The notes under the pieces were generated by a model, which saw only the letters and a program-made list of their open reading frames with translations, was not told the DNA's origin and made no database searches. Made by a program: the position numbers and the translations under genes. From QHXQ01 sp036389395 (GTDB lineage Bacteria; Acidobacteriota; Blastocatellia; Pyrinomonadales; Pyrinomonadaceae), in contig DASVPY010000050.1 of the NCBI GenBank assembly GCA_036389395.1, positions 1-64,000 of the forward strand: DNA of 64,000 nucleotides, read 5' to 3'. This document shows, in pieces, positions 9,959 to 18,769 of the stretch (positions are counted from its first letter, which is position 1; every line of letters begins with the position of its first letter).

Positions 9959-10543
9959 ATGCCTCTTCGCCGCACAGACGCGCGCCTGCGCGCGCCGCTC
10001 GCGCTCGCCCTCCTCGCGCTGCTCTGCGCCGCCGCCGACGCGCAGCAGCCGCCCGTCGTCGAACTCCCGCCCCCGCCCGCGCCGCCGCCCATGAAGTACA
10101 TCCCGGACGCCACGCGCGCGCAACTCGACGCCGCGCGCGACGCCAAGGAGCGGACGAAGTTGTCGCTCGCTTTGGCCGAGACGCGACTCACCGCCGCCGA
10201 GCAGCGTCACGCCGCGCAGCAGTACGACGCGTGCGCCGCCGAGCTGGGCGTCTACCAGGCGCTCGCCACCGACGCGCTGCTCTACCTGCAACGCGGCGGG
10301 CGCAACGACGGCAAGACGCGCGACCTCTTCAAGCTTCTCGAACAGACGCTCTACAAACACCTCGCGCGGCTCGAAGCGATCCGGCGCGAGACGCCGCCCG
10401 AGTTCGTCGGCAACATCCGCGCCGCGCTCAACCAGACGCGCGACACGCGCACCGACGCGCTCAACGCCTTCTACGGCAACACCGTCCTGCGCGAGCAGTC
10501 GTCGGACAAGAACAAGCCCGCCACGCCGGACGGCGTGCGTTGA
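9959..10543 (+). CDS. Small secreted protein of unknown function
   Basis: A 194-aa product with a signal peptide (APLALALLALLCAAADAQ) and a Pro-rich stretch before residue 40. The mature part is helical and charged, with DAARDAKERTKLSLALAE and KLLEQTLYKHLARLEAIR. I use the ATG at 9959; a TTG six codons upstream is possible. It has no recognisable domain. It lies 118 nt after the TPR gene and 85 nt before another secreted helical protein of the same size, and the three may work together in the periplasm. Confidence 0.7.
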   Translation: MPLRRTDARLRAPLALALLALLCAAADAQQPPVVELPPPPAPPPMKYIPDATRAQLDAARDAKERTKLSLALAETRLTAAEQRHAAQQYDACAAELGVYQALATDALLYLQRGGRNDGKTRDLFKLLEQTLYKHLARLEAIRRETPPEFVGNIRAALNQTRDTRTDALNAFYGNTVLREQSSDKNKPATPDGVR

Positions 10544-10628
10544 AGGCGCGCCGCGTGCGCCGCGCGGCCGCTTGATGAGAGCCTGGCTGTTAGGAATCCG
10601 GATGAAACTCGATCCGTTGGAGAGTTAG

Positions 10629-11219
10629 ATGAAAGTCGGTCTGTTTAATCTTCGTCGTGCGTCGGCGCTGCTGGGCGCGTTGGCGTTGTTGTCGTGTCTC
10701 GCGCCGACGGTGGCGGCGCAGAAGCGCGATCACCTGACGCCGGCCGAGGTCGAGTTGGTGCGCGACGCGCGGGCGCTCGACAAGCGCACGGAGGTCTTCG
10801 TCCGGGCGGCCGAGCGACGGCTGCTGGCGCTGACCGACCCGCGCGCGGCCGCCGCCGAGCAGGCGCTGCGCGAGAAGGAGAAGGCCAAGGGCCTGGAGGA
10901 CTGGGGCGCGCTGCCCACGGGCACGCGCGCCGACCTGCTCTCCGACCTCGCCGGCATCTTCGACGAAGCCATCACCAACATTGACGACGTGGCCGCGCGC
11001 GACGAGCGCAGCGCCCTGCTCGGCAAGTCGCTGCGCCGACTCGGCGCGACCGCCGAACGCTTCCTCGCGCAACTCCAACCCCTGCGCGCCAGCGCCGCCG
11101 ACGGCGCGGAGCAGCAGGCGCTCGCACGCGCCCTCGACGAACTGCAAGAGATCACCGAAGCGGCCAAACGCCTCCCGCCCGAAACCGACGCGAAGAAGCC
11201 GAAGGACAGCAAGCAGTGA
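10629..11219 (+). CDS. Small secreted helical protein of unknown function
   Basis: A 196-aa product with signal peptide ALLGALALLSCLAPTVAAQ and a mature part predicted to be almost all alpha-helix (for example AEVELVRDARALDKRTEVF and SLRRLGATAERFLAQLQPL), ending in a Lys-rich tail. No family is recognised. Its size and composition resemble the preceding gene (9959-10543), suggesting related or co-acting proteins. A heptamer hairpin element follows directly after the stop codon. Confidence 0.7.
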   Translation: MKVGLFNLRRASALLGALALLSCLAPTVAAQKRDHLTPAEVELVRDARALDKRTEVFVRAAERRLLALTDPRAAAAEQALREKEKAKGLEDWGALPTGTRADLLSDLAGIFDEAITNIDDVAARDERSALLGKSLRRLGATAERFLAQLQPLRASAADGAEQQALARALDELQEITEAAKRLPPETDAKKPKDSKQ

Positions 11220-11220
11220 A

Positions 11221-11364
11221 GGGATGAGGGATGAAGGAGACAGGAGTCAGGAGCCAGAAGTCAGTAGGAGGAATCCGGAAGGCGGCAGGAGACAGGCCGG
11301 TTGTTCATTCCGGCTCCTGACTCCTGACTCCTGCCTTCTTCTTCATCCCTCAGCCCTCATCCCT
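11221..11364. repeat. Heptamer hairpin element, nested GGATGAG outside and CAGGAGT inside
   Basis: The left side carries GGATGAG-type units, then CAGGAGT/CAGGAGC/CAGAAGT units. After a variable centre, the right side carries their reverse complements in mirrored order (GGCTCCTGACTCCTGACTCC, then CATCCCTCAGCCCTCATCCC). It sits directly after the stop codon of one plus-strand gene and before the next, and occupies half of the 285-nt gap 11220-11504. Confidence 0.85.
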
Positions 11365-11504
11365 GCTTACCGCGTGCGGTTCGTTTGAACATGCGTGGGG
11401 TTGTGGGCGTAGAATGAGGGGCGCGCCGTTCCGGGCGCGAACTTCGGGCAGCGAAAGGAAAGCCGGCGGGGCGCTGTTGCGCGTGCCGCTGGCGGGTCAT
11501 CTTC

Positions 11505-12074
11505 ATGGACAATCGTTTTTACCCCAAGGTCGAGGCGGACGTGGCGCAGTTGGTCAGCGAGTTGCGCAACGTCTTCGACGCCGCTTACGAAGTGCAGACC
11601 ATGCAGGTCTCGCAGACGACCGTCTTGCAGGCGCGCAAGTCTTCGACTCTGCGCGACATCACGGGTCTGTCCACCGCCCTGACGATCAAGATCACGCCGG
11701 AGCACGGCGGCACGCGCGTCGAGATCGGGATGCAGAAGTGGCTCGACAAGGCGGCCGTCGCGGCGGTCGCCGTCTTCCTCTCGGCCGGCGCGCTGCTCGC
11801 GCTGCCGGCGCTCGGCGCGTACTGGCAGTACCGCGTGACCGAGGACGCTTGGAAGATCATCGAGGCGCACATCGCGCGCAAGGCCGGCGGCTACATCCCG
11901 CCGATGCCCGGCCGCTGCGGCCAGTGCGGCGCGGTCGTCACGTCGGGTTCGACCTTCTGCGCCACCTGCGGCGCGGACTTGCGCGTCGGGCGCAGTTGCG
12001 ACTCGTGCGGCGCGCCGCAGCCCGACGCGGCCGCGCGCTTCTGCAACCGCTGCGGCAAGCCGCTCAACGCCTGA
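11505..12074 (+). CDS. Membrane-anchored zinc-ribbon protein
   Basis: A 189-aa product. The N-terminal half (1-85) is a small alpha/beta domain (VEADVAQLVSELRNVFDAAY and TALTIKITPEHGGTRVEIG). One transmembrane helix follows (about 86-106, AAVAAVAVFLSAGALLALPA). The C-terminus has two zinc-ribbon modules: CGQCGAVV...CATCGADL and CDSCGAPQ...CNRCGKPL. Such tails are metal-binding and structural. Neither a sensor nor an enzyme motif is seen. It lies 13 nt before the next gene, so the two are probably co-transcribed. Confidence 0.75.
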   Translation: MDNRFYPKVEADVAQLVSELRNVFDAAYEVQTMQVSQTTVLQARKSSTLRDITGLSTALTIKITPEHGGTRVEIGMQKWLDKAAVAAVAVFLSAGALLALPALGAYWQYRVTEDAWKIIEAHIARKAGGYIPPMPGRCGQCGAVVTSGSTFCATCGADLRVGRSCDSCGAPQPDAAARFCNRCGKPLNA

Positions 12075-12087
12075 CGCTTCAGCACCG

Positions 12088-12792
12088 ATGCCCAACAGAC
12101 CGCGCCGCACAACTTTCATTCGGCGGCTCGCCGCCTACGCCTTCATGCGCCGCACGACCGCGCACGCCGGACTGTTGCTGCTGCTCTGCCTGCTGGCCGG
12201 CGCGGCGCTGGCGCAGTCCGGGCGGCGCGCCACGACGACGCCGCGCGTAGACCCGCCCGTGCCCACGCCCACGCCAGAGGCGACGCCGACGCCGCGCGCG
12301 CCCGTCGAGCAGATTCAGGTCATCGTCACCGTCTCGGCCCCGACATCGGTCATGCTCTCGACCTTCGACGCGAACATCGTCGGCGACACGTTCCTGCAAC
12401 GCCTGCGCGGTTCCAACGGCTTGAAGGTCGAGACGGCCGACCGCCTGAGCCGCGACGGGGCGCGCAAGCGCGCGAAGGCGGAAGAGAGCCGCTACGTCGT
12501 CTGGCTTGAGCTGCAACCGAACGGGATGGACACGGACATCTCCGGCGTCACCCGCCCGCGCGCCGAAGAGTTGCACATCCAGTACGTCGTCTACGAGCCG
12601 CGCACGGGCACGACGCGCACGAACGGCAACGTCTACCTGATCCCCGCCCGCTCCGTCCCCGTCGGGCGCAACATCACCTGCTACCCCACCCGCCTCGACG
12701 GCTATCAAAGCTCCCTCATGATCGGCGCAATCGAGACCGCCAACCGCGTCTTCGCCGCCTTCGCCCTCCCCGAACCGCCGCTCTGTCCGTAA
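12088..12792 (+). CDS. Secreted protein of unknown function
   Basis: A 234-aa product with an N-terminal hydrophobic segment (about 26-42, HAGLLLLLCLLAGAALA); the second Met (residue 20) may be the real start of the signal peptide. A Pro/Thr-rich spacer (VDPPVPTPTPEATPTP) precedes a globular domain of about 170 residues with VVWLELQPNGMD and LHIQYVVYEPRTG, suggesting a beta-sheet domain. Two Cys near the C-terminus could form a disulfide. No family is recognised. It follows the zinc-ribbon gene by 13 nt and converges on the permease gene. Confidence 0.7.
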   Translation: MPNRPRRTTFIRRLAAYAFMRRTTAHAGLLLLLCLLAGAALAQSGRRATTTPRVDPPVPTPTPEATPTPRAPVEQIQVIVTVSAPTSVMLSTFDANIVGDTFLQRLRGSNGLKVETADRLSRDGARKRAKAEESRYVVWLELQPNGMDTDISGVTRPRAEELHIQYVVYEPRTGTTRTNGNVYLIPARSVPVGRNITCYPTRLDGYQSSLMIGAIETANRVFAAFALPEPPLCP

Positions 12793-12795
12793 GAA

Positions 12796-12904
12796 CAGGA
12801 GGCAGGAGTCAGAAGTCAGAAGCCAGAAGGGTGAAGAAAGGCCAACTTTCAATCGGGCCTCTGTCTTCTCTTCTGGCTTCTGACTTCTGCCTCCTGCCTC
12901 CTGC
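12796..12904. repeat. Heptamer hairpin element, CAGGAGT/CAGAAGC type
   Basis: The left arm has CAGGAGG, CAGGAGT, CAGAAGT, CAGAAGC and CAGAAGG units. The right arm is the reverse complement (TTCTGGCTTCTGACTTCTGC then CTCCTGCCTCCTGC). It fills the gap between two convergent genes and ends one base before the permease stop codon. Confidence 0.85.
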
Positions 12905-12905
12905 T

Positions 12906-14435
12906 TTAATCATGTCTTAGCGCTCGCACCGGGTCTATGCGGGCGGCGCGGGCGGCGGGGTAGAGGGCGGCGATGATGGAGATGACGATGGCGAAGGCGA
13001 TTGCGCCGAGCCAGAGGTAGGGCGGCAGGCTGAAGAAGTTGATGAAGGAGACGCCGCGCGGCCGCAAGAGGAAGCGGTAGGCGAGCCGGTTGGCGGCCGC
13101 GTCTATGCCCCACGCGGCGAGCGAGCCGATGACGCCGCCCGCCAGCCCGATCAGCCCCGCCTCGACGAAGAAGATCAACTTGATCTCGCGATCCTCCGCG
13201 CCGATGGCCTTCATGATGCCGATCTCGCGCGTGCGTTCGAGGATGGCCATGATCATCGTGTTGGCGATGCCGAACGAGGCGACCAGCAGCGAGATGCCGC
13301 CCAGCAGGCCGAGCGCCGAGTTGACGATGAGGAAGAAGGTGCGTATCTCTTCCAACTCGTCCACGATGGAGAAGCTGCTGAAGCCGAGGGCGGTCAGGCG
13401 CTTGCGCACGTCGGAGAGCACGTCCGGGTCGGAGACGCGCACGACCGCCGAGCCGTAGCCTTCGGGCGCGCCCTCTTTGAGCGCGCCGCTTGAGCGCGCC
13501 AGTTGCAGCGCGACCTCGTTCAACGGATCGCGGTACTGCCGGCCCAACTCGCGCGCCGCCGGCAGCGGCACGTAGACGCGCGCCGCCGGCAGCAAGCCAC
13601 GGAAGCGCCGCGGCCCCTTCGGCCCGCCGCTCTCGACCTCGTCCTGCAACACGCCCGCGATCCGAAACGTGCGCGCCGGCACGCCCGCGCCGCCCGCCTC
13701 TTCTTCGTCGTCGCCGCCCAGCGGTAGCCCGAAGAAAGTCAACCTGTCGCCCGCGTCGTCACCCGATCCGTCAGTCGCCTTGTCCTGCGTCGCGCCGCCG
13801 GACTCGCCGCCTGCGCCTCCTCGCGCCCCTAACGGCGCGAGCAGTTCGACCGTCTGGCCGACGGCGTCGGCCGGTTTGGCGTAGGCGAAGTCTGTAACGA
13901 AGCGGCTGTCCACGACGACCTCGTCCGGCGCGTTCATCATGCGACCGGCGGCGAAGTTCTTGAAGCGCGAGGCGGGGTTGGGCACGAGCGCGCCGCCGAC
14001 GATCTGCGGCTGCGTGCGGTCGTTGGCGCGGACGTAAGCGGTGAAGTTGATGGCCGGCTCGACGGCCTCGACGCCGGGGATGCGCGCGATCTCGGCGAGC
14101 GCCGCGTCGTCGAGCACGCGCGTCGAGGGCTTGTCGGGCATGGGCGGCGAGTTTTCCCGGTTGCGGCGGCGCACGTCCGGCGGCGCGCCGCCCGCCGTGC
14201 GGTTGAAGACCTGCGCGACCAACTCCGTGATGTCCTGCCCGCTGACCGTGATCTCGTTGAACAGGTCGAGGTCGCGGAAACGCTGCACGGCGTTGCGCTG
14301 CAAGCCCAAGCCGAACGAAATCATCGTGATGATGACCGTCACGCCGACGACGACGCCCATCGTCGTCAGCACCACGCGCAGTTTCGCTTCGCGCAGGTTG
14401 CGCAGCGCGAGCCGCAGGATGTCGAAGAAGTTCAT
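12906..14435 (-). CDS. ABC transporter permease, FtsX/MacB type
   Basis: A 509-aa product with the MacB/FtsX architecture: one N-terminal transmembrane helix (about 20-45, VVLTTMGVVVGVTVIITMIS), a large periplasmic MacB_PCD-like domain (about 50-370) with an Asp/Gly-rich insert near 225-250, then three C-terminal helices around 375-400, 425-450 and 475-498. GLLGGISLLVASFGIANTM and RTREIGIMKAIGA are hallmark motifs of the FtsX domain. Such permeases couple cytoplasmic ATP hydrolysis to envelope processes, for example efflux or lipoprotein release. The matching ATPase is probably the gene at 16432-17127, two genes upstream on the same strand. Confidence 0.9.
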   Translation of the reverse strand: MNFFDILRLALRNLREAKLRVVLTTMGVVVGVTVIITMISFGLGLQRNAVQRFRDLDLFNEITVSGQDITELVAQVFNRTAGGAPPDVRRRNRENSPPMPDKPSTRVLDDAALAEIARIPGVEAVEPAINFTAYVRANDRTQPQIVGGALVPNPASRFKNFAAGRMMNAPDEVVVDSRFVTDFAYAKPADAVGQTVELLAPLGARGGAGGESGGATQDKATDGSGDDAGDRLTFFGLPLGGDDEEEAGGAGVPARTFRIAGVLQDEVESGGPKGPRRFRGLLPAARVYVPLPAARELGRQYRDPLNEVALQLARSSGALKEGAPEGYGSAVVRVSDPDVLSDVRKRLTALGFSSFSIVDELEEIRTFFLIVNSALGLLGGISLLVASFGIANTMIMAILERTREIGIMKAIGAEDREIKLIFFVEAGLIGLAGGVIGSLAAWGIDAAANRLAYRFLLRPRGVSFINFFSLPPYLWLGAIAFAIVISIIAALYPAARAARIDPVRALRHD

Positions 14436-14510
14436 CGGCGGTAATCAGGTGGGCGCGCGTCGCCCCGGCTCAAGCTCAACCGGACAATACGAAAACGGCG
14501 CGCGAACGTT

Positions 14511-15233
14511 TCACCGACCGACCGGCTTAGCCGGCGGCCACTCGGAGAAGACGTGGTGGACGGCGTCCGTCGTCCAGTCGGAGAGGCGCGCTGTGACCAC
14601 GTCCGCGCCCGCGGCGCGCAGGGCCGCTTCCGAGACCGTGTTGGTGACGCCGAGCGTGCGCAGCCCGACGGCGCGCGCCGAAGCGATGCCGGGCGGCGCG
14701 TCCTCTATGACGAGACACTGGTCGGGCGCGAGCGGTTGTCGCCCTTGCGTCGCGCGCAGTTCGTTCACGCGCGCGAGCGCCGTCGCGTAACAGGCCGGGT
14801 CGGGCTTGCAGGCGGTCACGTCCTCGGCGCTGACGACGACGGCGAACGACGCGGCGAGGCCGGCGCGCCCCAGCACGTACTCGATGTAAGCACGCCGCGC
14901 CATGCTGACCACGCCGAGCGTGTAGACGCGCGCCGCCGCCTTGACGAACGTGACGACGCCGGGGAAGAGCGGCAACTCTTCTTCGACCTGCGCGCGGAAC
15001 AGGCGGTCGAACCGCTCGTTGACGGCGGCGAGCGTCGCGTCGTCGGCCTCGCGCCCGGCGCGCGCGAAGGCGGCGCGGAAGAAGGTGTCGTTGTCCATGC
15101 CGAGCGAGGCGTAGTAGTCCTGCTCGGTGAGCGCGACGCCGTGCGCGGCGAGCGTCGCCTGCGCCGCCTTCATTTGCAGCCGCTCGTCGTCCGTGACGAC
15201 GCCGTTGAAGTCGAAGAAGATGGCCTCGATCAT
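14511..15233 (-). CDS. HAD-superfamily hydrolase (beta-phosphoglucomutase/phosphatase-like)
   Basis: The 240-aa product starts at the ATG at 15233, where the HAD motif I begins at once (IEAIFFDFNGVVTDDE). Motif I reads D-F-N, so the usual second Asp (general acid/base) is Asn. Motif II is VVSMA, motif III CKPDP with the Lys, and motif IV VIEDAPPGI. A helical cap of type C1 lies between motifs I and II. The substrate is likely a phosphorylated small molecule. The D-F-N variant occurs in a subgroup of these proteins and may alter activity. It sits 75 nt upstream of the permease gene, which may be chance. Confidence 0.85.
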   Translation of the reverse strand: MIEAIFFDFNGVVTDDERLQMKAAQATLAAHGVALTEQDYYASLGMDNDTFFRAAFARAGREADDATLAAVNERFDRLFRAQVEEELPLFPGVVTFVKAAARVYTLGVVSMARRAYIEYVLGRAGLAASFAVVVSAEDVTACKPDPACYATALARVNELRATQGRQPLAPDQCLVIEDAPPGIASARAVGLRTLGVTNTVSEAALRAAGADVVTARLSDWTTDAVHHVFSEWPPAKPVGR

Positions 15234-15382
15234 GCGCGTTGCCGGGCCGCGCGCGCGCACGCCTCGGACGCGCGCGGCCAGATTCTCAGTTCGCAGGTTT
15301 ATGTTAGAGCGCAGCCGGAAAGATACGACGGCGCGGCGGGAAAGCAAAACGGCGCGGGCGACGGCCGACAAAACTTCGGCGG

Positions 15383-16288
15383 TCACTGCGGCGCGGGCTT
15401 GTCGCCGTCGCCGTTGTGCGGCGGCGGGGCGGGCGCGCTCAGCAGGCGCTCGTTCTGTTCGGCGAAGAGGACGGGCAGGCGTTCGCTCTCCAACACGTCT
15501 ATGCGGCGCAGGATTTCCGTGATGGCCAGTTCGTTCTTGAGGTTGATCTGAAAGTCCATGTCGGAGCGCAGGCGATCCTTCTTCTCCTGCCGGTTCTGCG
15601 AGAGCAGGATGATGGGCGTGAGCAGCGCGGCGATGATGCCGTTGATCACGTCGAGCAGCCCCATGCCGTTGAGGAAGTCGTAAGGCAGCAGGCGGCCGAT
15701 GAGGAGCACCCAACTCGTGATGAACAAGATGGTCGCCAGCAGGAACGGCCAACTGCCGCTGAAGTTCGAGACGTTGTCGGCCAGACGGTCGGCCAGCGTC
15801 ATCTGCTCCTGTTCGAGTTCGTTGACGTTGCGCGAGACGCGCTTTTGCAGCAACTCGTCCGTGCGCCGCAGCCGCGCCGAGATGGCGCTGATCATCTCAA
15901 GCGCCACCTGGCCGTTGCGCCGGACGAAGTTGATGAAGTCGTCGCGCTTGAGCACGGCGAGGCGGGCCGGCTCGGTGACGGCGACCGAGGCCGCGCGCGG
16001 CTTGCCGTCAATGATCGCCATCTCGCCGAAGAAGTCGCCGCGCGCCAACTCCGCCAGCGTCACCTCCTGCCCGTCCTCGTCCACGACGAAGATGCGGACG
16101 CGCCCGTCCTCGATCAAGTACATCGCGTCGCCCGCGTCGCCCGCGCTGAACAGCAGCGTGCCCGCCGGCACGGCGCGGACTTCGAGCAAGGCGCGCAGCG
16201 CACGCGCCGACTCGTCGTCGAGCGCCGCGAACAGCGGCACCGACCGCAACGCTTCGAGCGTCATCAACGGAGCAGCATTAGCCTGCAT
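15383..16288 (-). CDS. Cyclic-nucleotide-binding domain fused to a DUF1003 membrane domain
   Basis: A 301-aa product. Residues 18-125 form a cNMP-binding domain (PLFAALDDESARALRALLE, then the cassette RGDFFGEMAIIDGKPRAASV with the phosphate-binding Arg). Residues 140-270 match DUF1003: LADRLADNVSNFSGSWPFL, two transmembrane helices (about 181-198 and 213-231), then SQNRQEKKDRLRSDMDFQIN. The domain order suggests a membrane protein gated by a nucleotide or second messenger; the role of DUF1003 is not known. It lies between the HAD gene and the ABC ATPase gene on the same strand. Confidence 0.85.
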   Translation of the reverse strand: MQANAAPLMTLEALRSVPLFAALDDESARALRALLEVRAVPAGTLLFSAGDAGDAMYLIEDGRVRIFVVDEDGQEVTLAELARGDFFGEMAIIDGKPRAASVAVTEPARLAVLKRDDFINFVRRNGQVALEMISAISARLRRTDELLQKRVSRNVNELEQEQMTLADRLADNVSNFSGSWPFLLATILFITSWVLLIGRLLPYDFLNGMGLLDVINGIIAALLTPIILLSQNRQEKKDRLRSDMDFQINLKNELAITEILRRIDVLESERLPVLFAEQNERLLSAPAPPPHNGDGDKPAPQ

Positions 16289-16302
16289 AACTCACCTCGA
16301 AA

Positions 16303-16431
16303 AAGGGATGAGGGAGGGGGGAAATGAAGCAGTCAGGAGTCAGGAGTCAGAAGCCGGAATGAAAAGCAGCCTCTTCTTCTTCCTTCTTCTGGCTTCCGGC
16401 TTCTGGCTTCTGACTCCTGTCTTCTTCTTCT

Positions 16432-16446
<15 letters not shown>
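16303..16446. repeat. Heptamer hairpin element, nested GGATGAG outside and CAGGAGT inside
   Basis: The same nested plan as at 11221-11364: AGGGATGAGGG, then CAGGAGTCAGGAGTCAGAAG, a centre, TTCTGGCTTCTGACTCCTG and CACCCCTCATCC. It lies between two minus-strand genes; the stop codon of the ABC ATPase (16432-16434) falls within the right arm. Confidence 0.85.
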
Positions 16447-17127
<681 letters not shown>

Positions 17128-17170
17128 CGCCGCCGGTGTCGAATAACACGCGGCGGCGCGAAAGACAAGG

Positions 17171-17302
17171 GCAGTGGTCAGTGGGAAGGCAGTTCAAAGT
17201 TCAAGGGTCAACGTTCAAGGTCGGCCGCGGCTTGAACATTGACCCTTGAACGTTGAACCTTGAACTCCTACTGACTACTGGCTACCGACTACTGACTACT
17301 GC
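17171..17302. repeat. Heptamer hairpin element, nested GGTCAGT outside and GTTCAAG inside
   Basis: The left side carries GGTCAGT-like units then GTTCAAA/GTTCAAG units. The right side carries CTTGAACGTTGAACCTTGAA, then GACTACTGGCTACCGACTAC-type units. It fills the gap upstream of the ABC ATPase start and ends directly at the nuoI stop codon. Confidence 0.85.
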
Positions 17303-17824
17303 TCAGATGACTTTGTATTCCGAGTCCACGTCCTCGTCGGAGAACGCGACGCGGTAGTTGTCGGACTGTTTCTGCTTGGTGATGAGGAGGTCGTCTTTGG
17401 TCTTCAAGAGATCGGCGCGGCTGTAGACGGACAGCTCGAAGTTGTAGCCGTGGGTGATGGCGTCCTTCGGGCAGGCCTCGACGCAGAAGCCGCAGAAGAT
17501 GCAGCGCCCGTAGTCTATGTTGTAGACCGAGGCGTAGCGTTCGTCCACGCCGACGCGCTCGGCGGGCGGGCGCGGGTCGTCGGTGGCGACGATGTAGATG
17601 CAGTCGGACGGACAGGCCGCGGCGCACAGGAAGCAGGCGACGCACTTCTCGCGCCCGTGTTCGTCCACGTGCAAGAGGTGCTGCCCGCGGTAGCGCGGCT
17701 GCAAGGTGACGGGGTCGTCCGGGTACTCGACCGTCCACTTGCGCTTCGGTATCTGCGAGAAGGTGACGCTCATGCCCTTGATGAGCGCCTTCGTGTTCTC
17801 GATCACGTCGCCGATGATGGACAT
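17303..17824 (-). CDS. nuoI: NADH-quinone oxidoreductase subunit I
   Basis: The 173-aa product carries two [4Fe-4S] clusters (N6a and N6b) in the peripheral arm of respiratory complex I. The two motifs are CVACFLCAAACP (61-72) and CIFCGFCVEACP (108-119). The N-terminal part (IKGMSVTFSQIPKRKWTVEY) and the segment RYRGQHLLHVDEHGREK match NuoI. Length is normal. It stands without any other nuo gene, flanked by the ABC ATPase and ndk genes. It may belong to a complex whose other subunits lie elsewhere, or be a spare copy. Heptamer hairpins bound it on both sides. Confidence 0.93.
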   Translation of the reverse strand: MSIIGDVIENTKALIKGMSVTFSQIPKRKWTVEYPDDPVTLQPRYRGQHLLHVDEHGREKCVACFLCAAACPSDCIYIVATDDPRPPAERVGVDERYASVYNIDYGRCIFCGFCVEACPKDAITHGYNFELSVYSRADLLKTKDDLLITKQKQSDNYRVAFSDEDVDSEYKVI

Positions 17825-17839
17825 GGGAAGCCTCGTTTT

Positions 17840-17956
17840 GAGAAGTCAGGAGCCAGGAGCCAGAAGCCAGAAGAAAGAAAGAACACCGAAGACGGAACAG
17901 AGGCCAGCTCTTCCTTATGGCTTCTGGCTTCTGGCTCCTGGCTCCTGACTTCTCGC
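17840..17956. repeat. Heptamer hairpin element, CAGGAGC/CAGAAGC type
   Basis: The left arm AGAAGTCAGGAGCCAGGAGC plus CAGAAGC units pairs with the right arm GGCTTCTGGCTTCTGGCTCC plus TGGCTCCTGACTTCT. It lies between ndk and nuoI (both minus strand) and ends two bases before the ndk stop codon. Confidence 0.85.
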
Positions 17957-17957
17957 T

Positions 17958-18386
17958 TCACACCAGTTCGAGCTGACTGAAGAAGTACGCGATCTCGATC
18001 TGCGCGTTCGCTTCGGAATCCGACCCGTGGACGGCGTTCTCGCCGATGGAGTTGGCGAACTCTTTGCGGATCGTGCCGGGGTCGGCCTTGGCCGGGTCGG
18101 TCGCGCCCATCAGGTCGCGCCAAGCCTTGACCGCGCCCGCCTGCTCCAACACCAGCACCACGCACGGCCCCGAAGACATAAACGTCGTCAGTTCGGGGAA
18201 GAACGGCCGCTCGCGGTGGACGGCGTAAAAACCTTCCGCCTCGCGCTTCGTCATGTGCAACAGCTTCATGGCGCGCAAGGTGAACCCGCCTTCCGTGATG
18301 CGCTGGATGATCGCGCCCACCTTCCCCGCCCGCACCGCGTCGGGCTTGATAATACCGAACGTGAGATTACCCGTCTGTTCCGACAT
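17958..18386 (-). CDS. ndk: Nucleoside diphosphate kinase
   Basis: The 142-aa enzyme transfers the gamma phosphate of ATP to nucleoside diphosphates through a phospho-His. The family start LTFGIIKPDAV (8-18), the Lys at 14 and the active-site loop GENAVHGSDS with the catalytic His (H120) are all present. Length is standard for the bacterial tetrameric or hexameric enzyme. It is preceded by a 26-nt gap from the DUF5615 gene. Confidence 0.96.
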   Translation of the reverse strand: MSEQTGNLTFGIIKPDAVRAGKVGAIIQRITEGGFTLRAMKLLHMTKREAEGFYAVHRERPFFPELTTFMSSGPCVVLVLEQAGAVKAWRDLMGATDPAKADPGTIRKEFANSIGENAVHGSDSEANAQIEIAYFFSQLELV

Positions 18387-18412
18387 TTGTCTCCTCTATC
18401 CAACAAGATTCA

Positions 18413-18769
18413 TCAAGGTTGCTTGCTGATCCGGACTCGCCCCGGCTGAATCACGCTGAAGCGGTTTGAGAACTCCGGGCCACGCTGGCGAAATACCTCT
18501 GCCACGACTTCAGCCTTGCGCTCAGCCGACAAACCGGCCAGACGAATCAACACGACGCCGCCCGAACTGAGCCGCCCGGCGCGGAACACCAATTCACCGA
18601 AGTCCTTGTCCGCGGTCAATAGCAGCGCCATTTTTTCATTCGCGCGGGCCAACACTTGCTCGTCCGTAATGCCCGGCTCTAATTCGGCAACGTACAGAAC
18701 CTCGTGCCCGTCCAGTCGCAAACGCTCTACGATCTGCCTGTCGAGGCTCTCGTCAGCCAACAAATTCAT
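18413..18769 (-). CDS. DUF5615 PIN-like protein, putative toxin
   Basis: A 118-aa protein of the DUF5615 family, a PIN-fold nuclease-like group usually paired with DUF433 proteins. Typical marks are the start MNLLADESLDRQIVERLR (Asp at 6) and the central LLLTADKDFGELVF (Asp at 54 and 56), which supply acidic metal-binding residues. The start codon overlaps the stop of the DUF433 gene by four bases (ATGA), so translation is coupled. A toxin-antitoxin role is an inference from family and layout; nuclease activity of the family is not firmly established to my knowledge. Confidence 0.85.
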   Translation of the reverse strand: MNLLADESLDRQIVERLRLDGHEVLYVAELEPGITDEQVLARANEKMALLLTADKDFGELVFRAGRLSSGGVVLIRLAGLSAERKAEVVAEVFRQRGPEFSNRFSVIQPGRVRISKQP

